Below are positions 32,260-41,878 of a stretch of DNA of 53,449 bases, one piece after another. Each line of letters opens with the position of its first letter. The stretch's first letter is position 1. Source of the stretch: Micavibrio sp. TMED27 (GTDB taxonomy: Bacteria; Pseudomonadota; Alphaproteobacteria; Micavibrionales; Micavibrionaceae); NCBI GenBank assembly GCA_002167715.1, contig NHCG01000004.1, positions 1 through 53,449 of the forward strand, given 5' to 3'. Under the pieces are notes generated by a model, which saw only the letters and a program-made list of their open reading frames with translations, was not told where the DNA came from and made no database searches. The translations under genes were made by a program, and so were the position numbers.

Positions 32260-32761
32260 GAGGACTCTCCACTGCCAGCAAGAATTTTTCTATATCTTGA
32301 TCCAACCAATCCAGCGGTCCGGAAACCCGCGCGACTTCCTGGCCATTCGTGTTCACAATTACCGTTGCAGGCAGACCGTTAAAACCCAGATCAAAACCGA
32401 GGCTACGTGTGCTGTCCCAGTAAAGCGGCAGGGCATCAATCCCGGTTTTCTTATAAAAGGTTCGTGCTTTTTCTATCGAGCGATCCATGGACACCGTGAC
32501 AATTTCAACGCCCTGATCGCTTAAACGTTTTTGCAATTCATTAAGATCCGGCATTTCCGTGACACACGGCGCGCACCATGTCGCCCAGAGATTGAGAACG
32601 ACGGTTTTGCCCTTAAAATCACCCAGGCTCACAGTGCTGCCATTCTCATCCTGAAATGCAATTTCCGGCAATGGTTGGGCTGTCGAAACCTCAAAGCCTT
32701 CCGGCGCCGCCCATGCCGGAAATGAGAAAACCAGCGCTGCAATAAAAAGAAAAGCCTTCAT
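32249..32761 (-). CDS. TlpA/ResA-like periplasmic thioredoxin
   Basis: A 170-residue precursor with signal peptide (MKAFLFIAALVFSFPAWA). The fold is TlpA-like: VSLGDFKGKTVVLNLWATWC, the active site WCAPC, and the cis-Pro region FNGLPATVIVNTNG. It probably keeps thiols reduced, for example in copper-protein or cytochrome maturation. Stop and start codons overlap on both sides (permease upstream, DsbA downstream), so it is part of the operon. Confidence 0.9.
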   Translation of the reverse strand: MKAFLFIAALVFSFPAWAAPEGFEVSTAQPLPEIAFQDENGSTVSLGDFKGKTVVLNLWATWCAPCVTEMPDLNELQKRLSDQGVEIVTVSMDRSIEKARTFYKKTGIDALPLYWDSTRSLGFDLGFNGLPATVIVNTNGQEVARVSGPLDWLDQDIEKFLLAVESPHGQ

Positions 32762-34092
32762 TATTCTGCACTCTTGGAATGATCAGCATGTGAGTAGGAT
32801 CTCAGGAACAGCCGCTCGCCTATAAAAATAAAAGCGATGGCAGCTATAGAAACATAAATCACCAGCATATCAGTCTGGGCTTTAATCATCAGAAACGCGC
32901 CCAGCACCACAACATCCATGACAATGGCCGCAATCAATATAAAAGCGTTGGCATTGATTTGCTTGCGCAAATACCGAAACACGCCCCAATGCACGGCTAT
33001 GTCCATAATGATGTAGAAAATCGCGCCCAGTGATGCGATGCGGCTCAAATCAAAAAACACGGTCAGGAACATCGCCAATGCAATCGTATAAACCAGCGTA
33101 TGTTTTTGAATGTCTCCAGGCATGCCGAAATGACGATGCGGCACCAGCTTCATATCAGTCAGCATCGCCAGCATCCGCGAGACGGCAAAGGCGCTCGCAA
33201 TCACGCCGGAAACAGTGGCGATAATGGCCAGCACGACTGTAAACCACAGGCCGAAATCGCCAAAGGCCGGGCGCGCCGCTTCAGCCAGCGCAAAATTCCT
33301 CGCTGCGATAATCTCCGGCAGCGTCAAATTTCCAGCCACGGCCATGGCGACCAGAAAATACACAACAACACAAATCACGATAGAAAGAATAATCGCCCGC
33401 CCAACATTGCGGTGCGGATCGACAATCTCAGAGCCGCTATTGGTGATGGTGGTAAAGCCTTTATAGGCCAGAATGGCCAGCGCCACGGCGGCCAGAAATC
33501 CGCTTGCACCTTGCGGCTCTGCAGGAGCAATCGTGAAGCTTTCCAGAGAAAATCCGGACAGCCATAGGCCAACCACACCAAAAGCGGCAATCCCGCCGAT
33601 TTTAAGCACGGACATAATCAATGAAAACATACCAATCATGCGGTTGCCGGAAACATTGATTAAAAACGCAAAGATCAATAGCCCTACGCCCAAAGCCGGA
33701 ACAAGCCAGCTCTCATCACCAATATCAAAGAGCTGCAAGGTATAGGAGCCAAACGTGCGGGCGACCAAACTCTCATTGATCACCATCGAGAAATACATCA
33801 GCAGCGCTCCGGCTGCCGTGATCGTGCCTCTGCCGTAGGCTTTCTCCAGAAACATGGCAATGCCGCCTGCGGACGGAAATGCATTGGACAGTTTCACATA
33901 GGAATAAGCACTAAAAGCGGTCACAACAGCCGCAACCAGAAAGGCCAGGGGAAACCACTGCCCGCCCAGCTCGGCAATCTGTCCGGTCAGTGCAAAGATC
34001 CCTGCACCAATGATGACCGCTGTCCCCATAGAGACAGCCCCAACCAGACTTAAGCTGTTTTCTTTATATTGCGTGGAATGATCATGCTTCAT
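32761..34092 (-). CDS. APC-family amino acid permease
   Basis: A 443-residue membrane protein with about twelve helices. Helix 1 reads VSMGTAVIIGAGIFALTGQ, the glycine-rich APC substrate-binding start. Others include FPSAGGIAMFLEKAYG and LAILAYKGFTTITNSGSEIVDP. Members import amino acids or amines. Why a permease lies in a copper efflux operon is unclear; it follows the bufferin-like gene by 25 bases and precedes tlpA. Confidence 0.88.
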   Translation of the reverse strand: MKHDHSTQYKENSLSLVGAVSMGTAVIIGAGIFALTGQIAELGGQWFPLAFLVAAVVTAFSAYSYVKLSNAFPSAGGIAMFLEKAYGRGTITAAGALLMYFSMVINESLVARTFGSYTLQLFDIGDESWLVPALGVGLLIFAFLINVSGNRMIGMFSLIMSVLKIGGIAAFGVVGLWLSGFSLESFTIAPAEPQGASGFLAAVALAILAYKGFTTITNSGSEIVDPHRNVGRAIILSIVICVVVYFLVAMAVAGNLTLPEIIAARNFALAEAARPAFGDFGLWFTVVLAIIATVSGVIASAFAVSRMLAMLTDMKLVPHRHFGMPGDIQKHTLVYTIALAMFLTVFFDLSRIASLGAIFYIIMDIAVHWGVFRYLRKQINANAFILIAAIVMDVVVLGAFLMIKAQTDMLVIYVSIAAIAFIFIGERLFLRSYSHADHSKSAE

Positions 34093-34117
34093 ACGCCAGC
34101 GCTCCTTTTTTTAGCGT

Positions 34118-34417
34118 CTAGCGCTCTTCAGCCTGAGCCGTGTCAGCCTCTGCCAAAGCCCCGCCGACCAGCTTGTCACAAAGACCGCTTGGCAGTTTGA
34201 TCCATTCATTTGGATCAGCATCGGCTTTAGCCATGCCTGCACAGCCATGCTTACCGGCTTTGGAAGAACAGTCATTCTTACCGGCTTTAACAACGCCGTA
34301 GCATTTTTCCATGTCTTCGCCTTTTTTAGGTTCCAGATGCGCCAACGCACCCGTTGCAGATAATCCCAATATTGCGGCGCTAATAGCAGCAGAGATTGCC
34401 AGGTTTTTATTTTTCAT
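34118..34417 (-). CDS. bufA1: Bufferin-like copper-binding peptide precursor (DUF2282, BufA1)
   Basis: A 99-residue precursor; the start at 34417 has AAAGGAAATG upstream and overlaps the cusA stop by 11 bases. The signal peptide ends near GALA. The mature part has the DUF2282 arrangement of four Cys: EKCYGVVKAGKNDC, then HGCAG, then LPSGLCDKLVGG. DUF2282 proteins are bufferins, ribosomally made peptides whose Cys residues are changed to thiooxazoles by an MNIO (DUF692) enzyme with a BufC partner, and which buffer copper in the periplasm. No DUF692 or BufC gene is in this window. Here the gene sits at the end of cusCBA and is probably induced with it. Confidence 0.85.
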   Translation of the reverse strand: MKNKNLAISAAISAAILGLSATGALAHLEPKKGEDMEKCYGVVKAGKNDCSSKAGKHGCAGMAKADADPNEWIKLPSGLCDKLVGGALAEADTAQAEER

Positions 34418-37400
34418 GATCATTTCCTTTGAGTTGATTGGGTTGGGCTTGTTTAAATCTTCGGCCTTCCCAGAGGTAATAGACAACCGGGATGACGATA
34501 AGCGTGAGAAGTGTTGTTGTTGTCATGCCTCCAATCATTGGCAGAGCAATACGTCGCATAACATCAGAACCCAAACCTTCCGTGATAAAAATCGGGGCGA
34601 GACCAACCATTGTTGTACACACAGTCATAAGCTTTGGTCGCACACGCAATACAGCTCCATGCATGACAGCATCAAATAAATCATTAAGATTTTTTGGAGG
34701 ATGCTCACGCACTTGCTGGTCAATATAAAGTAACATCACCACAGCAGTCTCCACCGCTATACCGGCCAATGCAATAAAGCCAACAGCCACTGCTACAGAA
34801 AAATTATATCCGGCCAGATACAGTGCCCAAACGCCACCGATCAAGCCGAATGGCAGCGAAAGCATAATAATAAGCGTCCTATCGACTCGCCCAAAATGAA
34901 CCATCAGCAATGTAAAGATAATAAAGATAGCAGCAGGCACGGCGATTTTCATACGCGCAGCGGCCTCTAACATCTGTTCAAACTGCCCCGACCAGATCAG
35001 CGCATAGCCAGCAGGTAAATCGACCTTTTCCGCTACAACTTTTTGTGCATCCTTGACGTAGGAGCCAATATCTCGGTCTTCGATATCGACAAACCCCCAG
35101 CCGGTCAGGCGGGCATTTTCAGACTTGATCATCGGCGGGCCTTCGACAAATTCGATTTTGGCCAATTCACCCAATGGAATATGCTGGCCTTGCGGTGTTG
35201 GCACGAGAATATCGGATAAATCCTCTGGATCTTCACGAAACGGACGGTCATAGCGCAACATGATGTTATAACGCTCACGCCCTTGAATAGATTCCGCTAC
35301 TTTCATACCGCCCAGCGCCGTCTGAATAATCTTCTGAAACACGCCAAGATCGATATTTCGCCGCGCCAGCTCGTCCCGGTCGGGTTCAATCTCCAGATAT
35401 TTTCCGCCTGTGACCCGGTCGGCAAAAGCAGAACGTGTGCCTGGCACATCTTTGAGAGCCGCCTCAATATCCAATGCCACGCGACCGATCACATCCAGAT
35501 CATCTCCGGCAATCTTGATACCGATGGGTGTACGAATTCCGGTGGAAATCATGTCCATGCGGATTTTAATCGGATAGCCCCAGCTATTCACCACACCTGG
35601 AATTTTAACGCGGGTATTCAGCTCCTTGATCAGCCCGTCAGCATCCAGCCCCTTGCGCCACTCATCACGCGGCCTTAGCCGTATCCATGTTTCAATCATC
35701 GAAATCGGGGCGGGGTCTGTAGCGCTGTCGGCACGGCCCACCTTGCCGAAGACATGATGCACTTCGGGAATGGTTTTGATCAGACGGTTAGATTGCTGCA
35801 AAATCTCTTTAGCCTTGGTAATTGACACGCCCGGCAAGGTGGTCGGCATATAGAGCAATTCACCTTCATAGAGCGCAGGCATAAATTCTGATCCGGTTTT
35901 AGCCACAGGAACAACCATTGAACCTAAAAGTCCGGCGGCGATCAAAACCGTCAGCCATTTACGTTTTAACGCCAAGTTTAAGACCGGTTCATAAATATGA
36001 ATAAACCAACGATTTATGGGATTTTCTTCTTCTTTGCGGATCTTGCCGCGAATCAGCCAAAACATCAGTACAGGCACCACCGTCACCGATAGGATAGAGG
36101 CAAACGCCATTGCGTAAGTCTTTGTGAATGCTAGCGGCGCAAATAAACGATAAGATTGACCGGTCAAAGCAAAGACGGGTAGAAATGAGACTGTAATAAT
36201 CAATAATGAGAAAAACAATCCGGGCCCAACCTCTTTGGTTGCCAATAAAATCGCCGCGTTCTTCTCCTCGCGCGTTGCATCTTTGGACATCTCCGAGAGA
36301 TTCCTATGGGCATTTTCAACCATGACAATCGAGGCATCCACCATCGCGCCAATCGCAATCGCAATCCCCCCCAGTGACATAATATTGGCTGTGATTCCTT
36401 GTGCAGACATGACAATGAGAGAAGCCAAGATTGCCAAAGGCAAAGTGATGATGGCTACAAGCGCAGATCTAGCATGAAGAAGGAAGATCAAAGAAACCAG
36501 AGCGACCACAATACCTTCTTCAATCAGTTTTTCTACAAGATATTCAATAGCGCCTTCAATCAAAGGCGCGCGGTCATAAACTGTTACAATCTCGATCCCT
36601 TCGGGCAGGCCGTGCTGTAATTCCTCAATCTTTTCCTTTACGCCTTCAATCACATGCAGGGCGTTTTCTCCGGCGCGCATCACCACGACACCGGCCACCA
36701 CTTCACCTTCACCATTCAGCTCAGTCACGCCGCGCCGCAGCTCCGGTCCTTCAATCACGCGGGCGACATCCTGCAGCCTTACAGGCGCGCCGTCCTGAGC
36801 ATAGACCACAACCTTCTGAAGTTCATCCAGTTTGGTGACATAGCCTTTGGAGCGGATCATCATCTCCATCTCGCCCTTTTCAATGACCCGGCCACCGGCT
36901 TCCATACTGGCATTTCTGACCGCTTCCATCAGCCGTTTCAGCGGCACGTTAAAGGCGCGCAAACGGTTAGGATCGATCAAGACCTGATATTCCTTCACAA
37001 ACCCACCGACCGAAGCCACCTCCGACACGCCGGGCACAGTCGCCAGCTCAAATTTTAAGAACCAATCCTGCAGGCTGCGCAGCTGTGCCAAATCATAAGT
37101 GCCACTTTTATCAACAAGCGCATATTGATACACCCAGCCGACACCGGTGGCATCCGGCCCGATTTGCGGCTTGGCCGCATCCGGCAAATCGCCCTGGATC
37201 TTGGATAAAGCCTCGATGACACGGCTTCGCGCCCAGTATTGATCAACATCATCCTCAAAAATGATATAAACAAAAGAACTGCCAAACATGGAAAAACCGC
37301 GCACGTCCTTGGTTTTTGGCAATCCAAGCATGGTGGTGGAAAGCGGATAGGTTACCAGATCCTCGACAATCTGCGGCGATTGCCCGGCAAAATCGGTGCG

Positions 37401-37613
37401 GATAATCACCTGCGTATCCGACATATCGGGGATGGCATCCAGCGGTGTTTTCTGCACGGCCAATATGCCTGCTACCAACAGCGCAAGCATCATCATGCCG
37501 ACAAGCAGCTGATTATGCACCGACCAGTCTATAACTTTGGCAACAAAAGATTTCGTCGGGTCGTGAGAAAGATGATCGTCTCCGCCCGGCGCCTGGTTAT
37601 CAATGTCCGCCAT
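34407..37613 (-). CDS. cusA: Copper/silver RND efflux pump CusA
   Basis: A 1068-residue inner-membrane RND transporter of the heavy-metal (HME) class. The start at 37613 has AGGAGG at ideal spacing; earlier starts overlap cusB. Features: first helix followed by TPLDAIPDMSDTQVIIRT, porter domains, and the charged fourth-helix region (IAIAIGAMVDASIVMVENAH). The three methionines that carry Cu(I)/Ag(I) in CusA have equivalents: LLYMPTTLPG, PISMIETW and RMDMISTGI. This supports monovalent copper rather than Co/Zn/Cd. It forms the pump with CusB and CusC encoded upstream with overlapping genes. Confidence 0.95.
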   Translation of the reverse strand: MADIDNQAPGGDDHLSHDPTKSFVAKVIDWSVHNQLLVGMMMLALLVAGILAVQKTPLDAIPDMSDTQVIIRTDFAGQSPQIVEDLVTYPLSTTMLGLPKTKDVRGFSMFGSSFVYIIFEDDVDQYWARSRVIEALSKIQGDLPDAAKPQIGPDATGVGWVYQYALVDKSGTYDLAQLRSLQDWFLKFELATVPGVSEVASVGGFVKEYQVLIDPNRLRAFNVPLKRLMEAVRNASMEAGGRVIEKGEMEMMIRSKGYVTKLDELQKVVVYAQDGAPVRLQDVARVIEGPELRRGVTELNGEGEVVAGVVVMRAGENALHVIEGVKEKIEELQHGLPEGIEIVTVYDRAPLIEGAIEYLVEKLIEEGIVVALVSLIFLLHARSALVAIITLPLAILASLIVMSAQGITANIMSLGGIAIAIGAMVDASIVMVENAHRNLSEMSKDATREEKNAAILLATKEVGPGLFFSLLIITVSFLPVFALTGQSYRLFAPLAFTKTYAMAFASILSVTVVPVLMFWLIRGKIRKEEENPINRWFIHIYEPVLNLALKRKWLTVLIAAGLLGSMVVPVAKTGSEFMPALYEGELLYMPTTLPGVSITKAKEILQQSNRLIKTIPEVHHVFGKVGRADSATDPAPISMIETWIRLRPRDEWRKGLDADGLIKELNTRVKIPGVVNSWGYPIKIRMDMISTGIRTPIGIKIAGDDLDVIGRVALDIEAALKDVPGTRSAFADRVTGGKYLEIEPDRDELARRNIDLGVFQKIIQTALGGMKVAESIQGRERYNIMLRYDRPFREDPEDLSDILVPTPQGQHIPLGELAKIEFVEGPPMIKSENARLTGWGFVDIEDRDIGSYVKDAQKVVAEKVDLPAGYALIWSGQFEQMLEAAARMKIAVPAAIFIIFTLLMVHFGRVDRTLIIMLSLPFGLIGGVWALYLAGYNFSVAVAVGFIALAGIAVETAVVMLLYIDQQVREHPPKNLNDLFDAVMHGAVLRVRPKLMTVCTTMVGLAPIFITEGLGSDVMRRIALPMIGGMTTTTLLTLIVIPVVYYLWEGRRFKQAQPNQLKGNDHEK

Positions 37614-39450
37614 GACCGCCTCCTGCTGAACGTTCTGCCGCTTCCGCCTCTTTAGGGGCTTCTGTATCATTTGCGGCTTCAACCTTATCCGGCCAGTCCA
37701 TCTTCATCGGATGACCTTCGCCGTAGGGGTTTTGCACCTCTTCATCCAGCTGCAGCCAGTATTTATCCAGACCGTGCGCCATATAAAGCTTTAAGCCCTT
37801 ATCCTTGTAATATTGCGGGCGGCCCTCCAGCAGCCACGGTTTTAAGGCCGTCACTAGTTCATTCAGGCTGGTTTGCCATTCCATATCGGTCAGGCTGTCC
37901 TTGGCTTTCATGAGCGCATCTTCCGCATCTTCCAGAACAAATTGCAGTTTCGTGCCCCGGAAGACCGGCATCAAATGATCGCCCAGCGTTATCGCCGGCA
38001 TGATCATTTTCGGGTTGGGTGTGCGCCCCGCCATTAATTCTTCATGAATATACAGCGCAGAATCGGCCAGATGGTCAATCATTGCCATCTGGTCATCACC
38101 GACTTCAAGCAGATGCAGCGGTCTTTGCATGCGCTGCATCTTGCGGAAGGACTCCCGCAGCGAACTTTCGGAATCAATCAGGAACTGTCCGCTAACCACG
38201 ACATTATCATTCTCGGCCAGCCCTTTGAGCACTTCCGTCCGGCCTTTATATTTCAGACCGGCCAGAATTTTGCGCGGCTGAAATCGGGATTCATTCAAGG
38301 CCACCACGACAAAATCGCCATCCTTGCTTTTCAGGATCGCATCGCTTGGGATAGACAGGCGGCGCTCCACACCGGTTTCAAATTCTACATCAGCATAGGC
38401 ACCAGGCTTTAAGATGTTATCCGGATTATCCAGCACCAGCCGCACACGGCCAGTGCGCGTGGCACGGTCAATGGTGGGGTAAATATAATCAATCTTCGCC
38501 CGCGTTTCCTGAATGCCAAGATTGGGGAAAGACACCATAACCTTGGTCGTTTCATCAATATAAGGAATATCCTGTTCGGCAATGCTGACCTCGGCCCAGA
38601 CGGAGGCATAATCCTGTATCTGCATCACCATCATGCCGGGCTTCACATAGGTGCCTTCACGAATGCTGATCATGCTGATCACGCCGTCGCTTTCCGCATA
38701 AAACGGCATATAGATTTCAGCCTTGCGGTTTTTGCGGATCGTCTTAATCACAGAGTTCTGCACGCCGAGTGAACGCAGCCGTCTTTCCGCCGCGCCGATC
38801 CGTCCCTGAACGCCTGTTTGCAGGGCGCTGATATAATCCTGCTGCGCCGAGATCAACTCCGGGCTATCCAGCGTAAACAGCAACTCGCCTTTTTTAACCT
38901 CATCGCCTTCTGCCTTAAATTTCAAATCCTGCACCCAGCCGGATACGCGCCCCGCAATATCTGTTTGCAGACGGACATTTTCCGTCACATCGCCATAGCT
39001 GCGCACAGCGGTACCGAAACTCGCCATTTGCGCTTGCTCCGTCCGCACGCCTGTATTTTGAACGGTCTCAGGCGCAATTGTGACTGCCGTTCGTGCGTTA
39101 GGGTCTTTCTTTTTGCCCTCGCTGCTATCACCATAAACCGGCACCAGATCCATGCCCATCGGTGATTTTCCCGGTTTATCGCTTCTGTAATTCGGGTTCA
39201 TCGGGGCTTGCCAGTAGAGAATTTTTTTCTCACCGGATGAAGATGTTGATGATGCCTCCGCATCAACAGCCTCGCCACTATCTTCTTCTGCATCAAGAGC
39301 AACCAGATCCATGCCGCAAATCGGACAGCTGGCTGGTCGGTCAGCGATGTAATGCGGATGCATCGGGCAGGTGTATTTTTGCCCTTCCGCCAAAGCGGGC
39401 ATCGAAAAGAAGGCCATGACCAGAAACAGGGCCGGGATTATTTTTCTCAT
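37600..39450 (-). CDS. cusB: CusB-type periplasmic adaptor with two metal-binding domains
   Basis: A 616-residue adaptor of the RND pump with a signal peptide (ALFLVMAFFSMPALA). After it come a heavy-metal-binding domain (YTCPMHPHYIADRPA, SCPICGMDLV) and a second degenerate one (YWQAPMNPNYRSDKPG, SPMGMDLVPVYG). Then the adaptor core: VTENVRLQTDIAGRVSGWV, a helical hairpin around residue 215, and a beta-barrel. The C-terminal about 170 residues (KMIMPAITLGDHLMPVF) resemble the DUF3347 domain. Met-rich entry motifs fit copper transfer to CusA. The ATG overlaps the cusC stop (ATGA). Confidence 0.94.
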   Translation of the reverse strand: MRKIIPALFLVMAFFSMPALAEGQKYTCPMHPHYIADRPASCPICGMDLVALDAEEDSGEAVDAEASSTSSSGEKKILYWQAPMNPNYRSDKPGKSPMGMDLVPVYGDSSEGKKKDPNARTAVTIAPETVQNTGVRTEQAQMASFGTAVRSYGDVTENVRLQTDIAGRVSGWVQDLKFKAEGDEVKKGELLFTLDSPELISAQQDYISALQTGVQGRIGAAERRLRSLGVQNSVIKTIRKNRKAEIYMPFYAESDGVISMISIREGTYVKPGMMVMQIQDYASVWAEVSIAEQDIPYIDETTKVMVSFPNLGIQETRAKIDYIYPTIDRATRTGRVRLVLDNPDNILKPGAYADVEFETGVERRLSIPSDAILKSKDGDFVVVALNESRFQPRKILAGLKYKGRTEVLKGLAENDNVVVSGQFLIDSESSLRESFRKMQRMQRPLHLLEVGDDQMAMIDHLADSALYIHEELMAGRTPNPKMIMPAITLGDHLMPVFRGTKLQFVLEDAEDALMKAKDSLTDMEWQTSLNELVTALKPWLLEGRPQYYKDKGLKLYMAHGLDKYWLQLDEEVQNPYGEGHPMKMDWPDKVEAANDTEAPKEAEAAERSAGGGHGGH

Positions 39451-40697
39451 TCTTGTGTCTCCTTAAAACCGCCGATATTTTGAGAGGCAATGTTGGAATT
39501 AAATTCTGCCGTTTTGGCTATATGTGATGCCTTGACCTGCGCTAGCTGCGCCTGAATATTGAGCCTGTCAATTTTGGCCAGCAACACGCGGTCGAGATCT
39601 TCGGTTCCAGCCTCGTAGTTGCGCTGCGCCGCATCGATCTTGCCCTTCATCGCGTGGTCCTTATCCTGCAACACCGCCACATTCTTCGCGGCAGCATCGC
39701 GCGCACTCTCAATCGCTGTCATCTGCTTGACCCACATCCGGCTCACATCGTCATAGGCAAACATGGCGCCGCGCTGTCTGTCCTTGGCCGCCTTTAATTT
39801 TGGCTTTTGATTGCTGGAGGCCCAGAGCGGAATGCTCACCTGCACCTGCACAGAAAACCAGTCATCGCCTGCAAAACTGCCATTCTCGCCATCTTCACGT
39901 TGCTTATAGACCGCATTCACACCGAAGTTTGGCAGGAACGCCGCATCGGCGATACCCACATCTTTCTTGGCAATATCGATATCCTCGGCGGCAATCAAAA
40001 CCGCATAAAGATCATTGGGGTTTTTATCCCAGAGCGTGTCTGATGCAATCTCCGGCATTTCAATCTGCGGCACTTCACCAACCAACCGGACAAACTCTGC
40101 TTCAATTGCGGTTTGTTGTGCTTCGAGATCATTCAGTTTACGCTCGGCTTCGGCACGTTCTACATCCACTTCGGAAAAACGCTGATAAACGGCGCGGCCG
40201 GATTCAATCTGGCCTTTAAACGTATCCTCCAATTCATGATAGTAACCAAGCTGGGTTTTGATCAGTTTCTTTTGCGTTTTGACGCTTTCATATTCGGCCA
40301 GTTTTGAGATCAGCATAAAGCGCAGCCGGGCATTGGTGTAATCCGCCATCAGCTTTTGCTTTTCCGACATTTGCTCCAGCTTTTCGGATTTCGCGCCGCG
40401 CAAAGCCGGGTTCGGAATAGCCTGAGAGAATCCAATAACTTTTGAAGTTGGTAAGAAACGATCAAAAGCCGGATCGGAAATCGGCACATTATCGACACCG
40501 ATCATCACCATGGGATCAGGCAAGCCCAGCTCGCCTTGCGCCTGCGCTTTAGAGGCCTCACTCTCGGCCAGAATACTCTCGACCTGCGGGTGTTCGCCCA
40601 GGCGCTGCACATATTCTTCAAATGAAGAAGCGAAGGCAGATCCGGATGTAAAAAGAATGAAGGCAGTGCTGAGCGTTAAAAGTCTTTTAAATTTCAT
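39447..40697 (-). CDS. cusC: Outer-membrane efflux channel CusC (TolC family)
   Basis: A 416-residue outer-membrane factor, signal peptide up to SAFA. Two TolC-type repeats of long helices are visible (residues about 95-200 and 290-400), with the typical LGLPDPMVMIGVDNVP near the start. The lipoprotein Cys of E. coli CusC is lacking. It is the first gene of the cusCBA-bufA1-permease-tlpA-dsbA operon; GGAGAAAGCC precedes the ATG, and an ECF promoter match lies 33 bases upstream. Confidence 0.88.
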   Translation of the reverse strand: MKFKRLLTLSTAFILFTSGSAFASSFEEYVQRLGEHPQVESILAESEASKAQAQGELGLPDPMVMIGVDNVPISDPAFDRFLPTSKVIGFSQAIPNPALRGAKSEKLEQMSEKQKLMADYTNARLRFMLISKLAEYESVKTQKKLIKTQLGYYHELEDTFKGQIESGRAVYQRFSEVDVERAEAERKLNDLEAQQTAIEAEFVRLVGEVPQIEMPEIASDTLWDKNPNDLYAVLIAAEDIDIAKKDVGIADAAFLPNFGVNAVYKQREDGENGSFAGDDWFSVQVQVSIPLWASSNQKPKLKAAKDRQRGAMFAYDDVSRMWVKQMTAIESARDAAAKNVAVLQDKDHAMKGKIDAAQRNYEAGTEDLDRVLLAKIDRLNIQAQLAQVKASHIAKTAEFNSNIASQNIGGFKETQE

Positions 40698-40729
40698 GGC
40701 TTTCTCCGAAATACGGTCGTTAATCCTAT

Positions 40730-40755
40730 TACGAAGAGTATAGCCTAATCCCTCA
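40730..40755 (-). promoter_or_regulatory. Candidate ECF-sigma promoter of cusCBA
   Basis: Minus strand: T-tract, TGAGGG (40755-40750), 16 bases, CGTA (40733-40730). The cusC ATG follows 33 bases downstream. Exact match to the shared pattern. Confidence 0.75.
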
Positions 40756-40762
40756 AATTTTT

Positions 40763-41152
40763 TTAGGGGTCTTCACAAGCGATGCATGCGCTTGCCTTTA
40801 CCGGCCAGATATTCCAGACAGAAGCCGCCAGTAACAAGCCGACCCCCGCATAGAATAAGGCCGAATGATCAATCCAGAATTTCCCTGCCAGAATAAGTGC
40901 TGCTCCCAAAATACCTGCAAAAAGTGGCTTATAGCCCCATCTTTGTTTGGCCTTCCACAACAAAGGTATGAGGGAAACAACCAGCAATCCAGCCGTCACA
41001 GGCAGCAGATAGGGTGTGTAATCGACAAATCCCAACCCCAATGCACCCAGTAATCCGGCATAAAGCGGCCAGCAGGCCGGGCAGGTTAACACAGGGAGAG
41101 CCGCTACGCCGGACGCTACAACAGACGGCACAGCCATAAGAGCTTTTTTCAT
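40763..41152 (-). CDS. MerC-like small membrane transporter
   Basis: A 129-residue membrane protein with four helices. The first helix region carries LPVLTCPACWPLYAGLLGALG, a CPAC motif like that in MerC/MerT mercury-uptake proteins, and the C-terminus ends with ACIACEDP, a second Cys pair. The ATG overlaps the stop of the GCPN-protein gene. Together with the MerR-type gene upstream it makes a mercury-operon-like trio, but merA is absent. The metal moved is unknown. Confidence 0.7.
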   Translation of the reverse strand: MKKALMAVPSVVASGVAALPVLTCPACWPLYAGLLGALGLGFVDYTPYLLPVTAGLLVVSLIPLLWKAKQRWGYKPLFAGILGAALILAGKFWIDHSALFYAGVGLLLAASVWNIWPVKASACIACEDP

Positions 41153-41454
41153 GACGGCGCCATTTTTTCAAGCGCTGCCCTGATCATCCCGACATCCGGC
41201 GCACCTTTGCCGTTTCCATAGATACGGCAGGATTTCGCCTGACAGCATGAGCCTGGACCGCCCGCAATGTCTTTACCATTTACCAATATACTGGGAGATC
41301 CGAAAGCTTTGACACGATTGGGAACAGAGCTGTCATTCTGATCCCATTCCTGCCAGGCCGCCGCTATACCCAGTTCGTCGCAGGCTTTGCTGAGGTTTTC
41401 CCGTGCCGCATCTGCATTTGGGCACCCTTCAAAATAAACAAGTTCTATCATCAT
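41149..41454 (-). CDS. Thioredoxin-like small protein with GCPNA motif
   Basis: A 101-residue cytoplasmic protein starting MMIELVYFEGCPNADAAREN, which places a Cys at the end of the first strand as in thioredoxin/glutaredoxin folds. A central FGSPSILVNGKDIAG has the cis-Pro pattern, and GSCCQAKSCRIY adds a three-Cys cluster. Such proteins are often encoded in mercury-like operons and probably pass metal between regulator and membrane protein. Start and stop overlap both neighbours. Confidence 0.75.
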   Translation of the reverse strand: MMIELVYFEGCPNADAARENLSKACDELGIAAAWQEWDQNDSSVPNRVKAFGSPSILVNGKDIAGGPGSCCQAKSCRIYGNGKGAPDVGMIRAALEKMAPS

Positions 41455-41858
41455 GGTTTTTTCTCCTTTCCATCAAGTGCGTCCACAATCGGACATGAAT
41501 TTACAGAGGCCTCCGCATCGGTGCATTCCTTCAAAAGGCCGGTCAGGTCTTTTTTCATGGCCTGAAGCACTTTGATTTTAGCGAGCACGTCTTCCAGTTT
41601 TGTTTCCGCTAACATACGCACCTGACCGCATGTTGTATCGGGATCATCTCTTAAAGATAACAGGTCGCGGATTTCCTTCAGTGAAAAACCAAGCTGCTTG
41701 GCTCGTATCACAAAACGCAATCTGTCCGCCGTCGTTTCATCGAATTCACGGTAACCGGACTCACGCACAGACAACGGCTCAATAAGCCCCTCACGTTCGT
41801 AATAGCGGATGGTATCGATGCTCACATCCGCCTTTTTTGCCAAATCACCAATCAGCAT
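41451..41858 (-). CDS. MerR-family heavy-metal-responsive regulator
   Basis: A 135-residue MerR protein: HTH (MLIGDLAKKADVSIDTIRYY), second wing (ESGYREFDETTADRLRF), coiled helix and C-terminal cysteines in ECTDAEASVNSCPIV, with another Cys at DTTCGQV in the long helix. Three Cys in these positions fit Hg, Cd or Pb sensors more than CueR. A promoter with a 20-base spacer and an interrupted dyad lies directly upstream. It heads an operon with the GCPN and MerC-like genes, overlapping the former. Confidence 0.9.
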   Translation of the reverse strand: MLIGDLAKKADVSIDTIRYYEREGLIEPLSVRESGYREFDETTADRLRFVIRAKQLGFSLKEIRDLLSLRDDPDTTCGQVRMLAETKLEDVLAKIKVLQAMKKDLTGLLKECTDAEASVNSCPIVDALDGKEKKP

Positions 41859-41878
41859 GCTTTAACCTCCATATATTC

